Assembly (NCBI GenBank): GCA_035296965.1
Contig: DATGZX010000180.1
Location: 1 to 22,971, forward strand
Source: DATGZX01 sp035296965
Lineage (GTDB): Bacteria; Planctomycetota; Planctomycetia; Gemmatales; Gemmataceae
Length of the DNA stretch: 22,971 nucleotides
Direction: 5' to 3'
Shown: positions 1 to 6,627 of the stretch, one piece after another
Numbering within the stretch: position 1 is the stretch's first letter
Layout of the letters: every line of letters begins with the position of its first letter
Translations under genes and position numbers: made by a program
Notes under the pieces: model-generated
Seen by the model: only the letters and a program-made list of their open reading frames with translations
Database searches by the model: none
What the model was told of the DNA's origin: nothing

Positions 1-324
1 GTCAACTTCGCTCCGAGGCGTCTTATCCCCGCTCTCCTTCGATATTACTTTACAAGATGTGTCGAATCGCGCGGTCCACCGCTGGCGCGGTAGCCCGCCC
101 AACGCGCGGTTTTGGCCCGCTTTCAAAGCGCGGCTGACACATCGAAACGCGTAAGCGACTGAAACGCTTGGGGAAGCAGCCATTCGAGGAAGTTGTCTGC
201 CTGTCGGCATCAGAACTGCTAGAGGATGGGAACGGCTCTGCACGCCCACGAACCGGCCATGCATCTTTTGAGAAAGCTCCAATCAGCGGTCGAGGATTTC
301 GCGCCTTCCCAAGGGAGATCGGTG
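1..324. other. Upstream region with no recognisable gene
   Basis: No convincing reading frame or RNA gene was seen here. Short frames in this stretch have no recognisable product. The region leads into a purine-rich ribosome binding site (GGGAG near 312-316) for the GYD gene, so it probably holds that gene's leader and promoter. No clear -35/-10 pair could be picked out. Confidence 0.5.
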
Positions 325-618
325 ATGGCTACTTACGTGACCCTGATCAAACTGACCGAACGCGGCATCAAGGATTTCAAGGACACCTGTAAGCGGGCAG
401 CCGACTTCAAGGCAAGAGCCAAGAAACTGGCTATCGAAGTCAAAGACACCTACTGGTGCATGGGCGCTTATGATGGAGTGCTCATTTTCGATGCCCCAGA
501 CGACGAAACCGCAGCCGCGGGATTGCTGTCGCTGGGCTCCTTGAACAATGTAACTACGCAGTGCTTGCGCTCATTCACGGCTGCCGAGATGAGCAAGATT
601 CTTGTGAAAACCATTTGA
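325..618 (+). CDS. GYD domain-containing small protein
   Basis: A 97-residue protein of the GYD family, small stand-alone ferredoxin-like-fold proteins of unknown biochemical role. The beginning (MATYVTLIKLTERG) and the central GAYDGV stretch followed by DAPDDE fit the family, whose usual text is GxYD followed by an EAPDDE-type motif; the length is also typical. The frame is open further upstream, but ATG at 325 was chosen because the family begins at this MATY and GGGAG lies about 8 bases before it. A universal stress protein follows 64 bp downstream on the same strand, and a decayed copy of this gene's 3' end lies beyond that. The family assignment is good; the function is unknown. Confidence 0.85.
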   Translation: MATYVTLIKLTERGIKDFKDTCKRAADFKARAKKLAIEVKDTYWCMGAYDGVLIFDAPDDETAAAGLLSLGSLNNVTTQCLRSFTAAEMSKILVKTI

Positions 619-682
619 TCGTCCGCGACTGTTGGATATCTCGACGATGATGGGAACTGCCATTTGATTCAAGGGACGCAGC

Positions 683-1144
683 ATGGAGCTCGCAAACTGG
701 GAGCGCATTTTAGCCACGACGGATTTCAGTCCGTTTGCCGATACAGCCGTCCAGTACGCGCACGCGCTTGCGGAACGATCGGGAGCGGAGTTGCATGTGT
801 TGCATGTGACGGAAGACAGTTCCAAGGCCGTTGCCGAGCATGGCGTCGCTGGCACTTTCGATCCGTCGAATTTGCCGGATGAGCGACAAGAGTGGTTGGG
901 GAAACTCCTTGGAGAAACGGGCACTGTTCGCCGCGTGGAGGCCGTGCAAGTCGGCAAGGACGTGGCTGAGAAAATCGTACACTACGCTCAGGCCAAGAAG
1001 ATCGACTTAATTGTCATGGCAACGCACGGGCGCACCGGGCTCAGCCATTTGTGGCTCGGCAGCATCGTTGAGAAAGTCCTCCGCACCGCACCATGCCCGG
1101 TGCTGGCAATCCGTCCCACAGTTCCGCGGGAAGCCTCGAGGTAG
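683..1144 (+). CDS. Universal stress protein, UspA family
   Basis: A single-domain, 153-residue cytoplasmic Usp protein. These proteins usually bind ATP and support survival under stress. The start (WERILATTDFS) is the usual first beta strand and loop with the ATP-contacting Asp. The C-terminal half holds the nucleotide-loop motif ATHGRTG...LGS, which fits G-x9-G-S with Ala in place of the first Gly of the longer consensus, followed by the APCPVLAI terminal strand. The ATG at 683 follows AAGGGA at 671-676. The last few residues (PREASR) overlap the beginning of the decayed GYD fragment, so the end of the gene may have been reshaped by the rearrangement that left the fragment. The family call is secure. 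Confidence 0.93.
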   Translation: MELANWERILATTDFSPFADTAVQYAHALAERSGAELHVLHVTEDSSKAVAEHGVAGTFDPSNLPDERQEWLGKLLGETGTVRRVEAVQVGKDVAEKIVHYAQAKKIDLIVMATHGRTGLSHLWLGSIVEKVLRTAPCPVLAIRPTVPREASR

Positions 1145-1251
1145 CGACGGCCGGAATGCTGTCCCTGAGTTCGCTCGCCTACGTCGCTTAGGAAACATTC
1201 CGAACTTTCACGGCCGCTGAGATGAATAACATTTCGGCAAAAACATCGTAG
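1138..1251 (+). pseudogene. Remnant of the 3' end of a second GYD gene
   Basis: Read in the frame that ends with TAG at 1249-1251, this stretch gives EVATAGMLSLSSLAYVA, a stop (TAG 1189-1191), then ETFRTFTAAEMNNISAKTS. Laid without gaps against the C-terminus of the intact GYD protein at 325-618 (ETAAAGLLSLGSL and SFTAAEMSKILVKTI), most positions are identical or similar, and the stop replaces one residue. No start remains because the 5' part is missing and the fragment runs out inside the end of the usp gene. This suggests an old GYD duplication around usp that was later deleted. Confidence 0.75.
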
Positions 1252-1391
1252 CACTCCCAACGAAGGGAACTCGGAACGATACTCGAAGCAGCGGGCCGTT
1301 CCTGCCTTTAACGCTTCGTTCGTCCAGCGCTGATTCGATGACCAGTTCGGGCAGTTTGTGTTGGTTACTTCCAGTTCGGAGGACGCATCTC

Positions 1392-2021
1392 ATGCAGTTG
1401 AAATCAATTCTTATCGCTCCTGGGTTGGTGTCGGTCTTTTTTTACAGCGCGCTGGGATCCGCTCAGGGACTTCGGGCACAACAGCCCGACAGGGCAACCG
1501 CGCAGAGAACCCAAGCAGTGAGGGAAAAGGGCGAGGCTTCGCCTGGAGCCACGCGGCCAGATGAAGCAAGGCAACGTATCGAGGCGCAGGTGCAGGCCCA
1601 GCTCCGCCTCATGGACGTGCAAAAACGGCAGCTCGAGGAGCAAGGCAAAGAACAAATCGAGCAGCTCGAAGAGCTGACTAGGGAACAGGTCGAGCAGGTG
1701 AAGGGAGAGGCGCACAGGCAAATCCAGCAGTTGCAAAGCCAACTGAACAGGCAGAGGGAGCAGACCAGAAGATACGTCATACGCCAGACCCAACTGCTGA
1801 ACGCACAAATGAGTCTCGTGGAGGCGCAAGCCGGGTTTCGGTCCGAGACGATGGACGTATTAAAACGGTCGGTTCGTGCCGGTGGACCGACAACGGCTCC
1901 GGAAGTTCGTGACGAGAGGACGAAGCGTGCGGGTCCCTCCGCGGACGAAAAGTTGGACCGGATCCTTGACCGGCTGGAGGGCCTTGAAAAGCGCCTGGAC
2001 TCACTAGAAAAACGAAGGTGA
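1392..2021 (+). CDS. Exported coiled-coil protein, function unknown
   Basis: A 209-residue protein not recognised as a named family. Residues 1 to about 25 look like a Sec signal peptide (MQLKSILIAPGLVSVFF followed by small residues). The middle, about 55 to 145, is rich in Gln, Glu, Arg and Leu in heptad-like spacing (runs such as EQIEQLEELTREQVEQV) and should form a long coiled coil. The C-terminus (KLDRILDRLEGLEKRLDSLEKRR) is a second short coiled coil of a type often seen at the ends of planctomycete secreted proteins. ATG at 1392 was preferred over an upstream in-frame ATG at 1338 because it begins the signal peptide and has GGAGGA at 1378-1383. A periplasmic structural or scaffold role is a guess. 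Confidence 0.75.
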   Translation: MQLKSILIAPGLVSVFFYSALGSAQGLRAQQPDRATAQRTQAVREKGEASPGATRPDEARQRIEAQVQAQLRLMDVQKRQLEEQGKEQIEQLEELTREQVEQVKGEAHRQIQQLQSQLNRQREQTRRYVIRQTQLLNAQMSLVEAQAGFRSETMDVLKRSVRAGGPTTAPEVRDERTKRAGPSADEKLDRILDRLEGLEKRLDSLEKRR

Positions 2022-2320
2022 ATCGAGGCGAGAATTGGCCAGAAAGTTGTCCACAATCTTCCCAAGGCGACCTGGAACTTGACGCAATCGAAGGGTTGGA
2101 GAAGACGAAGTAACATGACGCTCGACCTGTACCGGTATACTGCCGGGTTGGTCCTCGTTGGCAGAGGAGGGAGTGCCGGGCCCATGAAAAATTCCGTCCG
2201 TCGCGTTCTCGGCACCTTCTGGAGCTTGGCTGTTCTCTGTTAAAACGAGCGAAGCGGCGGAATTCCCTGCAAAAACCTCGGAAAGCGTCAAGCATTGGTG
2301 GGTCTCCTCGGCTGGGGTTG

Positions 2321-2346
2321 TTGTAAACTCCCGGGTTGCGCTTTTC
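2321..2346. repeat. 26-bp dispersed repeat, copy 1
   Basis: This 26-base stretch, with a CCCGGG core, recurs at 8081-8106 with a single difference (C versus T). The flanks of the two copies differ. A match this long is very unlikely by chance, so it is probably a fragment of an interspersed extragenic repeat of this genome. Confidence 0.6.
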
Positions 2347-2432
2347 GTGGTCGTGCCATGCTGCTCGCCACTCGCGACTACCTCAAACTCTCTCCTGGAC
2401 TCTCTCTCTGCCCGCCAATCGTCCGCAGTATT

Positions 2433-2465
2433 AGGACGCAAATAGGACGCAAATAGGACGCATTT
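2433..2465. repeat. Short tandem repeat, three 11-bp units
   Basis: The unit AGGACGCAAAT occurs at 2433-2443 and 2444-2454, and a third unit at 2455-2465 differs in two of its last bases. It lies at the truncated 3' side of the terminase remnant, a likely spot for slippage or a recombination scar. Confidence 0.7.
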
Positions 2466-2514
2466 TTTGAGGGGGGAAAGGCAAACATTGCAAGGAAAGT
2501 TGTAGCACAACGTT

Positions 2515-2938
2515 CGACGACAATTTCCGGCTGCATGTCTGGGTACCGGGCCCGATCCGCCTGGGCGGTATGGAGCATGATCTGGTCGCGCTGCCAGCTA
2601 CTCCACTGTCCCCGGACCACATCCTCGACATAGTAGCAGCCGCCCCCTGCGGTAGCGGCCCGGTCCCAGTAGCGCACCTGCTGGGCGCGGGCGGGTGGTG
2701 CCCCGACGATCTGCGTGAACCAGTCGTGCTGAAACATCCCTCCTTCCCTTGGGACCGGCTGCTGCTGGAGTTGGACTGCCGCCCCGTAAGAGCCTAGCGA
2801 CTTCTCCATGGTGCGCACCTGCTCCTCATCAAAGAGGCGGGGACAGAGCAACTGACCGTCTTCGGTCCGGGCATCGTTCCAGTCCAGGCTGGTCCTCTGC
2901 ATGCGGCCGCGTTCGCGCATTTGGGCGGCTGAAACCAC
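2515..2938 (-). pseudogene. Phage terminase large subunit remnant
   Basis: Recognisable as the middle of a phage terminase large subunit, the motor that packages phage DNA. Seen in order are CPRLFDEEQ, LGSYGAAVQLQQQPVPREGGMF, RYWDRAATAGGG and YYVEDVVRGQWS. These match the segment linking the ATPase to the nuclease domain, including the conserved W-D-x-A-A-T start of the nuclease. The N-terminal Walker ATPase is absent, the stretch between AATAGGG and YYVEDV is shorter than in the family, and the frame leaves the homology near 2515 before the remaining nuclease acidic residues. It is a non-functional prophage trace. Nearby frames show no capsid, portal or integrase. Confidence 0.78.
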
Positions 2939-3121
2939 GGATCACCAGGAGGACCGCCAGAAGACGATGACGCCGGCCATCCCGACAACTCAATTCTAGA
3001 TCCGGCCAGGCACAATAGGAACCGCGGTCAACGAAGTTTGTCCTACCAAAATCGACCCGGTGGCAGGATAAATGCCGACGACGGAACTACCTTGCCCCCT
3101 ATTCATAGATTGGGTGAGCGA

Positions 3122-3315
3122 AAAGGTGTCAGGACCCTTTTAGGCTTGACAGGAGCACCCACCGGAACGGTGCCTGGAGCGCGGGCAGCCGTACGACCCC
3201 GTAGAGTTGGTCGAAACGGGTGTCTGAGTGCCTCGGTCTGATGGGCACGTTGCGGCCACGGGGCCGGCCGGCAAGAGAGCGGAAAGTGAACGGAGAAAAG
3301 GGTCCTGACACCTTT
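3122..3315. mobile_element. 194-bp deleted RAYT/REP element with 20-bp inverted ends
   Basis: A perfect 20-bp inverted repeat bounds this stretch: AAAGGTGTCAGGACCCTTTT at 3122-3141 and its reverse complement at 3296-3315. Between the ends lies the decayed C-terminal coding part of a REP-associated tyrosine transposase. The right end overlaps that coding end, as expected where the gene runs into its palindromic border. It therefore looks like an internally deleted, non-autonomous derivative of a RAYT element. The same 20-bp end occurs alone at 8890-8909. The element abuts the broken 5' end of a DUF1559 gene. Confidence 0.75.
3171..3295 (+). pseudogene. RAYT (REP-associated tyrosine transposase) C-terminal remnant 1
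   Basis: Two frames joined by a +1 shift near 3197 give CLERGQPYDP and then SWSKR...LGLMGTLRPRGRPA. This is the distinctive basic tail of RAYT transposases, which usually reads like RGRPFG...W...LGLE.TLRPRGRP. The catalytic HUH and Tyr domain is entirely absent. DNA identity with the second remnant at 4188-4352 is high over this stretch. Confidence 0.7.
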
Positions 3316-3318
3316 GTT

Positions 3319-3539
3319 CTCAGGCAATGAGCAACGACGGCCTGACCATGCCTTCGACCGACTGCTGCGTGATCAATTGCAACAATCGGATGAATTTCTA
3401 TGGGTTCCACACCGGCGGCGTGAACGCGGTGTTTGGCGACGGCTCCGTGCATTTCATGCAACAGAGTATTGCCCCCGGCGTACTGGCGGCCCTGGTCACC
3501 CGCGCCGGCGGCGAGGTGATCGACGGATCGGCGTACTAA
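3319..3539 (+). pseudogene. DUF1559 C-terminal fragment (H-X9-DG), 5' end lost
   Basis: Only the last 70 or so residues of a DUF1559 pseudopilin-like protein survive. The frame reads INCNN, then the signature H-TGGVNAVFG-DG (exactly nine residues between His and Asp-Gly), then SVHFM and ALVTRAGGEVIDGSAY at the end. Complete members, abundant in planctomycetes, are about 300 residues long and begin with a type IV pilin-like signal and helix. Here everything upstream is replaced by the RAYT-derived element ending at 3315. An ATG at 3327 opens the frame, but no signal or helix is encoded. The intact terminator just downstream indicates that the gene was once whole. Confidence 0.8.
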
Positions 3540-3558
3540 AAGGACGCGACGGCGAATC

Positions 3559-3594
3559 AAGGCCGGCAGACGTGCTGTCTCGCCGGCCTTTTTT
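3559..3594 (+). terminator. Rho-independent terminator of the DUF1559 gene
   Basis: A strong hairpin starts 20 bases after the stop codon. AAGGCCGGC (3559-3567) pairs with GCCGGCCTT (3582-3590), and inside it AGAC pairs with GTCT around a 5-base loop. A run of T continues through 3594. This is a textbook intrinsic terminator for plus-strand transcription. Confidence 0.88.
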
Positions 3595-3604
3595 CAATCC
3601 TTCT

Positions 3605-3976
3605 TTAAGAACCTGCCTGCACTCGGCGGTTGCGCTTATCCCCCAGGCTGTCGTACTCTTCTTCGTCATGCTCCTGGCGGTAGCGGTTTTTCGGGAAATC
3701 CAGCAGCATCATGCGCTGGATGCGCAGCTTGACGTCTTTCTTGGGCATGGCGGGCAGCTCGGGGTGCAGCGGATCGAACATCGATTCCTTGGCAACGATG
3801 TGCTCGCCGCTGATCCGATAGCGGACAGTCTGAATCCGCTTCTGACGCTTCTGCCAATCGGCGAACACTTTTTCAAGTCGCGGATCGACACGCTCCTCGG
3901 CGCGGGCGCGGCCGAGCGTTAGGAACGCGGCGAGCGCGATGAGGAAAAACTTGGTATGGCGGTTACAGGCGGCCAT
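3605..3976 (-). CDS. Secreted protein, probably C-terminally truncated
   Basis: A 123-residue frame with an N-terminal Sec signal peptide (a polar start MAACNRHTK, then FFLIALAAFLTLG and an Ala-rich cleavage region near residue 26). It continues with DPRLEKVFADWQKRQKRI, LLDFPKNRYRQEHDEEEYDSL and a basic end. The pattern of a signal peptide followed by a short helix and strands ending in a LLDF..NRYR motif resembles the start of larger planctomycete secreted proteins, so the stop at 3605 probably truncates the gene. AAAGGA lies about nine bases before the ATG. No function is recognised. It is divergent from the DUF1559 fragment's terminator and overlaps the antitoxin-like stub upstream by 14 bp. 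Confidence 0.5.
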   Translation of the reverse strand: MAACNRHTKFFLIALAAFLTLGRARAEERVDPRLEKVFADWQKRQKRIQTVRYRISGEHIVAKESMFDPLHPELPAMPKKDVKLRIQRMMLLDFPKNRYRQEHDEEEYDSLGDKRNRRVQAGS

Positions 3977-4085
3977 GATCGATTTTCCTTTGGAAATGGA
4001 AGCGATGGGCCAGCGCGGCGCGCTTTGGCTGCGAAAGCTCCAGGGCGCGATTGAGGATTTCGTCGACGATGCTCATGGAGTTCAT
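3963..4085 (-). pseudogene. Antitoxin-like stub (addiction-module component family)
   Basis: This 40-residue frame begins MNSMSIVDEILNRALELSQ and continues KRAALAHRF. This resembles the N-terminus of the small addiction-module antitoxin family (TIGR02574-like, about 70 residues), whose members start with a helix of the type EILxxALxLxxxERAALAxRL. The similarity stops after AHRF, exactly where the sequence runs into the ribosome binding site and start of the next minus-strand gene. No toxin is adjacent. It is most likely a truncated relic, although a coupled leader peptide cannot be excluded. Confidence 0.45.
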
Positions 4086-4187
4086 CTGCGCCAATTCTAA
4101 GAAAGGCGAATTCCAGAAAACAGGAGAAATCCGCTGCAGGATTGACCGCGTGTACAGGGACAATTGTCTTTTCCCCTTTCGTGTTGC

Positions 4188-4352
4188 CTCACCAGACAGG
4201 CACTGCGGAGCTGCGTGCAGCACGGGCAGCCGTACGGTCCGGAGAGTTGGTCGAAACGAGCGGCCAAGCGCCTCGGTCTGGAAAGGACGTTGCGGTTGCG
4301 GGGTCGGCCGGCCAAGAGGGTGGAAAGTGAACACAAGGAAAGGGTCCGAACA
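4188..4352 (+). pseudogene. RAYT C-terminal remnant 2
   Basis: One open frame reads LTRQALRSCVQHGQPYGP, SWSKRAAKRLGLERTLRLRGRP and then AKRVE. This is the characteristic basic C-terminus of REP-associated tyrosine transposases (Y1 HUH family). The catalytic N-terminal two thirds is missing. The right border (AAAGGGTCCGAACAACTTTT, 4339-4358) is a variant of the border of the first element. No matching left end was found, so this copy has lost one side. DNA similarity to 3171-3295 is extensive. Confidence 0.75.
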
Positions 4353-4383
4353 ACTTTTCCCGATTCGCGTGGCATATGCGTGA

Positions 4384-5577
4384 TTAGCCATCGACGATCC
4401 TAGCCAGTTCAGCCGATAGATTCTCCTGGTTTAATTCAATATTCTGTCGAGCAGTCAGAAACCGAATTGCGTATCTCCTATGTACCTTGTCCGCGAGGCT
4501 CTTTGTGCTCTTCCGCTCCCACAGCATTACTCCTTTGATCAAGTGCGATTGGGCGACGAACTTTTGGCACGCTGCTAAGACATCCTGCCTTAATGCTCGC
4601 AGCCAGTCGAAATAGTGCCTGTGGCGTTCAGCCATTCGTCGTTCATAGTCATTCTCTGAGTCTCGGGACAATGCCAGCAGCGAAGGCCATGCTAGCAAAG
4701 AACGCGCATCGAGAGCAGCTACACACTTGATTTGTGGCTTTCCCGCAGTGGCCTTTTCGATCTTTTCTTCCTTTTTCTTGAGAAGCGAGTGTATCAAGAG
4801 CGACAGAGTTTCCCCATATGGATACTCCTCGAATTGGATTTCCACCGTCTTGTGGCCAGAGTCTCTCAAATCGCCGACGCTGCACGAGATGCAATAATCT
4901 GGCTGGGTTGATTTGACGCACTTTGTATCAAGCAGAATCTTAACGTCCTTGGCGATCCTCTCCGCCAATTCGTCGATATCACGCTCTCCTTTTGCGGAGA
5001 TCACGATTGATAGATGCTGGAAGTCCAAAAGCGCGAGCCGTAGCCGCAGGCGCTCGGCCACCGCGCGCCGGAGCGGTACCTCGCGCATCGTGGCTTCAAT
5101 GCCCAGCGGCAATTCCCTCAGGGTGAAATCTGGTGAAGTCGTGCTGTAAATTGGCTTCAAGGCACCGCGCACCAGAGCTGCACCAACCTCAATCTCGAAG
5201 AGGGCCCCTCTGTAGAGCGTTTCGTCCGAAGAGATAAGATCGTTAAAGGCGTCGGTCCGGCCCATTTCCTTCTTGAAGTCACGAAGGGCCATGCCAAGAT
5301 ATAAGAGCTGGCTCATGCTTTCTTCTGACGGCGGCAGGCTAAGCAGGATCGGAATCGGATTGTAGGGCAGCCGTTCATTTGGATACGGTAGCAGATCGAA
5401 GTGACCAATAGCTCCCAATCGCGTGGCTGTGGCCTCATAGTACTCCAACGCAGTTTTCCGTGGAAAGGCGGTTGCAATCTCCTCCATGGCAGATAGATAG
5501 TCGGGCTCACCGATGTCAGAGGATTGAAGATACCGCTCATACGTCGGCCTATTCAGAATCCAGTGTTGTTGGATCAT
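4384..5577 (-). CDS. Unrecognised 397-residue protein, possibly nuclease-like
   Basis: A full-length, well-initiated gene (AAGGAG six bases before the ATG) that I cannot place in a family. The N-terminal 120 residues look helical. The centre reads LYRGALFEIEVGAALV, then SPDFTLRELPLGIEATM. The order Glu, then Pro-Asp, then Glu-x-x at the end of a strand recalls the PD-(D/E)XK nuclease core, although the last position is Thr rather than Lys. A middle alpha/beta part (LSIVISAKGERDIDELAERIAKDVKILL) follows and the C-terminal 130 residues are rich in charged helices. No signal peptide or membrane segment is seen. It sits alone between mobile-element debris, with a lower-GC look than its neighbours, so recent acquisition is plausible. 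Confidence 0.7.
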   Translation of the reverse strand: MIQQHWILNRPTYERYLQSSDIGEPDYLSAMEEIATAFPRKTALEYYEATATRLGAIGHFDLLPYPNERLPYNPIPILLSLPPSEESMSQLLYLGMALRDFKKEMGRTDAFNDLISSDETLYRGALFEIEVGAALVRGALKPIYSTTSPDFTLRELPLGIEATMREVPLRRAVAERLRLRLALLDFQHLSIVISAKGERDIDELAERIAKDVKILLDTKCVKSTQPDYCISCSVGDLRDSGHKTVEIQFEEYPYGETLSLLIHSLLKKKEEKIEKATAGKPQIKCVAALDARSLLAWPSLLALSRDSENDYERRMAERHRHYFDWLRALRQDVLAACQKFVAQSHLIKGVMLWERKSTKSLADKVHRRYAIRFLTARQNIELNQENLSAELARIVDG

Positions 5578-6078
5578 GCTGGCTCCTTGATTCTATCCGC
5601 TATTACGCAACGCCTCGGAACGAATCTGAGGTAGTAGCGGAGGCCGAGCCGCACAACGCGGATGGAGGTTTGGACACAAAGTAGATGTTGCTGGTTCGAG
5701 GACAATTTCACACTCGAGCGAAACCGGCGAACTGAACATTAACTACGATGCGGAGCCTCCTGAATTTCACGGACGTGCTTGCCACCTATTGTATGGAGAC
5801 CTCGGCTCGACAACCTCCGTGCCCCGTCGCCGGGCGAAACTATGTCCGTTTACCGGGAGTTCAGTGGATTTCGCCAGTCGGCTTCGGCCTCCTTCATAGT
5901 TTCACCCGGCGCGATAATATCGAGATGGGAGTAGGCGCGGACCTGGCAGTGAGCTACATGAAGTCCCTCGGCCGAACGAGCCGCTGCAGCCGCGTTCAAC
6001 GGTTTCCCGGAATTCAACGTCGCTCAGCGCGACGGCCGCAACTGAGCTTATTCACTCGGCGACACGGGATGGCATCAT
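5578..6078. other. 500-bp stretch without a supported gene
   Basis: Open frames here (for example 5748-6167) show no protein-like composition or family resemblance. The only structure noticed is a 17-bp imperfect inverted repeat (5828-5844 with 5895-5911). The region must contain the divergent promoters of the 397-residue protein (minus) and the SUKH-like protein (plus), but no clear promoter boxes were identified. Confidence 0.4.
5828..5911. repeat. Inverted repeat, 17-bp arms with one mismatch
   Basis: CGCCGGGCGAAACTATG at 5828-5844 pairs with CATAGTTTCACCCGGCG at 5895-5911 with a single mismatch across a 50-base spacer. It lies between two divergent genes. It could be an operator pair, an RNA leader structure or a repeat remnant; nothing distinguishes these. 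Confidence 0.45.
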
Positions 6079-6531
6079 ATGGAAGAATATGTCGTCAATG
6101 GTTTGCAACTTCCGCCGCTTCTCGTTGCACTGCTCCAGCAGGGACGTTGGCAGCATCCTGGCGATGAAGTGCTGCGGCGACTGATCCCGTTCTTCCGAGA
6201 ATCGGTGGATTTCTTGACGGCGGTCCCAGCAATGCGGCGTGAGTCCTCCGGCTTTCTTGCTGATGAACCAAGAATCGCCAAGGTGTTTCACGAGGCCCGG
6301 GGGTCAAAAAGTGCTGAGCCGCTCTGCCTGCCTTGGCTTGATGTCGAGTTGGCGGTGTTTGTCGCCGTGAACAGAGTCCCCGGCGACGATTTGGGCATCG
6401 CGTTGGATTACCGGACTGGCGTTTTGGATCCGCGAGTTGTTGCGAGTGATTGGGATGAGGGGGCTGGTGGATGCATCTGGCGAGAGGTGGCCACGTCATT
6501 CTCGGAATTTGTCCGCATGTTGGGGGTGTAG
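6079..6531 (+). CDS. SUKH-like (SMI1/KNR4 family) protein
   Basis: A 150-residue protein whose C-terminal half fits the SUKH superfamily, which are often immunity proteins against polymorphic toxins. It has PGDDLGIALDYRTG, then DPRVVASDWD, then WREVATSFSEFVRMLG. This corresponds to the family's order of Gly-Asp strand, LDYR, PxV and the final W..va.SF.eFl helix. The N-terminal half (LQLPPLLVALLQQGRW) is compatible with the helical start but is less typical. No signal peptide is present. A GC-rich hairpin follows the stop directly. No toxin gene is visible next to it, so it may be an orphan immunity gene. The start is uncertain because no strong ribosome binding site is evident. Confidence 0.62.
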   Translation: MEEYVVNGLQLPPLLVALLQQGRWQHPGDEVLRRLIPFFRESVDFLTAVPAMRRESSGFLADEPRIAKVFHEARGSKSAEPLCLPWLDVELAVFVAVNRVPGDDLGIALDYRTGVLDPRVVASDWDEGAGGCIWREVATSFSEFVRMLGV

Positions 6532-6568
6532 CCGCCGAGAGCAGCGGGGCGTGCTGCCGCTCGGCGGC
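6531..6568 (+). terminator. GC-rich stem-loop after the SUKH-like gene
   Basis: GCCGCCGAG (6531-6539) pairs perfectly with CTCGGCGGC (6560-6568), and GCAGC pairs with GCTGC inside it. The hairpin begins at the last base of the stop codon. No T run follows, so it may be a transcript-end stabiliser or a weak terminator rather than a classical intrinsic one. Confidence 0.5.
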
Positions 6569-6591
6569 CTGAGTAGCGGAGAAAAGGAAAG

Positions 6592-6620
6592 GGGACTGCC
6601 CCCTGGCTGGGAGCAGTCCC
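6592..6620 (-). terminator. Probable terminator of the thioredoxin-like gene
   Basis: GGGACTGC (6592-6599) pairs with GCAGTCCC (6613-6620), with an inner CCC/GGG. Read on the minus strand it starts 8 bases past the stop of the TlpA-like gene and is followed by a T-rich tract (CCTTTCCTTTTC), which fits termination of that gene. Confidence 0.6.
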
Positions 6621-6627
6621 GGATGCA

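Larger units (their letters stand above)
2022..2514. other. Intergenic stretch without a supported gene
   Basis: Frames in this region show no family resemblance. It contains one copy of a 26-bp dispersed repeat (2321-2346) and an 11-bp triplicate (2433-2465). It lies between the coiled-coil gene and the phage terminase remnant and is probably decayed mobile DNA. Confidence 0.4.

Noticed and set aside
1463..2215. 250-residue minus-strand frame over the coiled-coil gene
   Set aside because: Ser/Cys/Arg-rich antisense shadow of a Gln/Glu-rich coiled-coil gene.
2433..2465. Start of a CRISPR array
   Set aside because: Units are only 11 bp and directly adjacent with no spacers.
4188..4352. Working RAYT transposase
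   Set aside because: The catalytic HUH/Tyr domain is absent; only the basic C-terminus survives.
5748..6167. 139-residue gene upstream of the SUKH-like gene
   Set aside because: It overlaps the SUKH-like start in another frame, has no ribosome binding site and no recognisable features.
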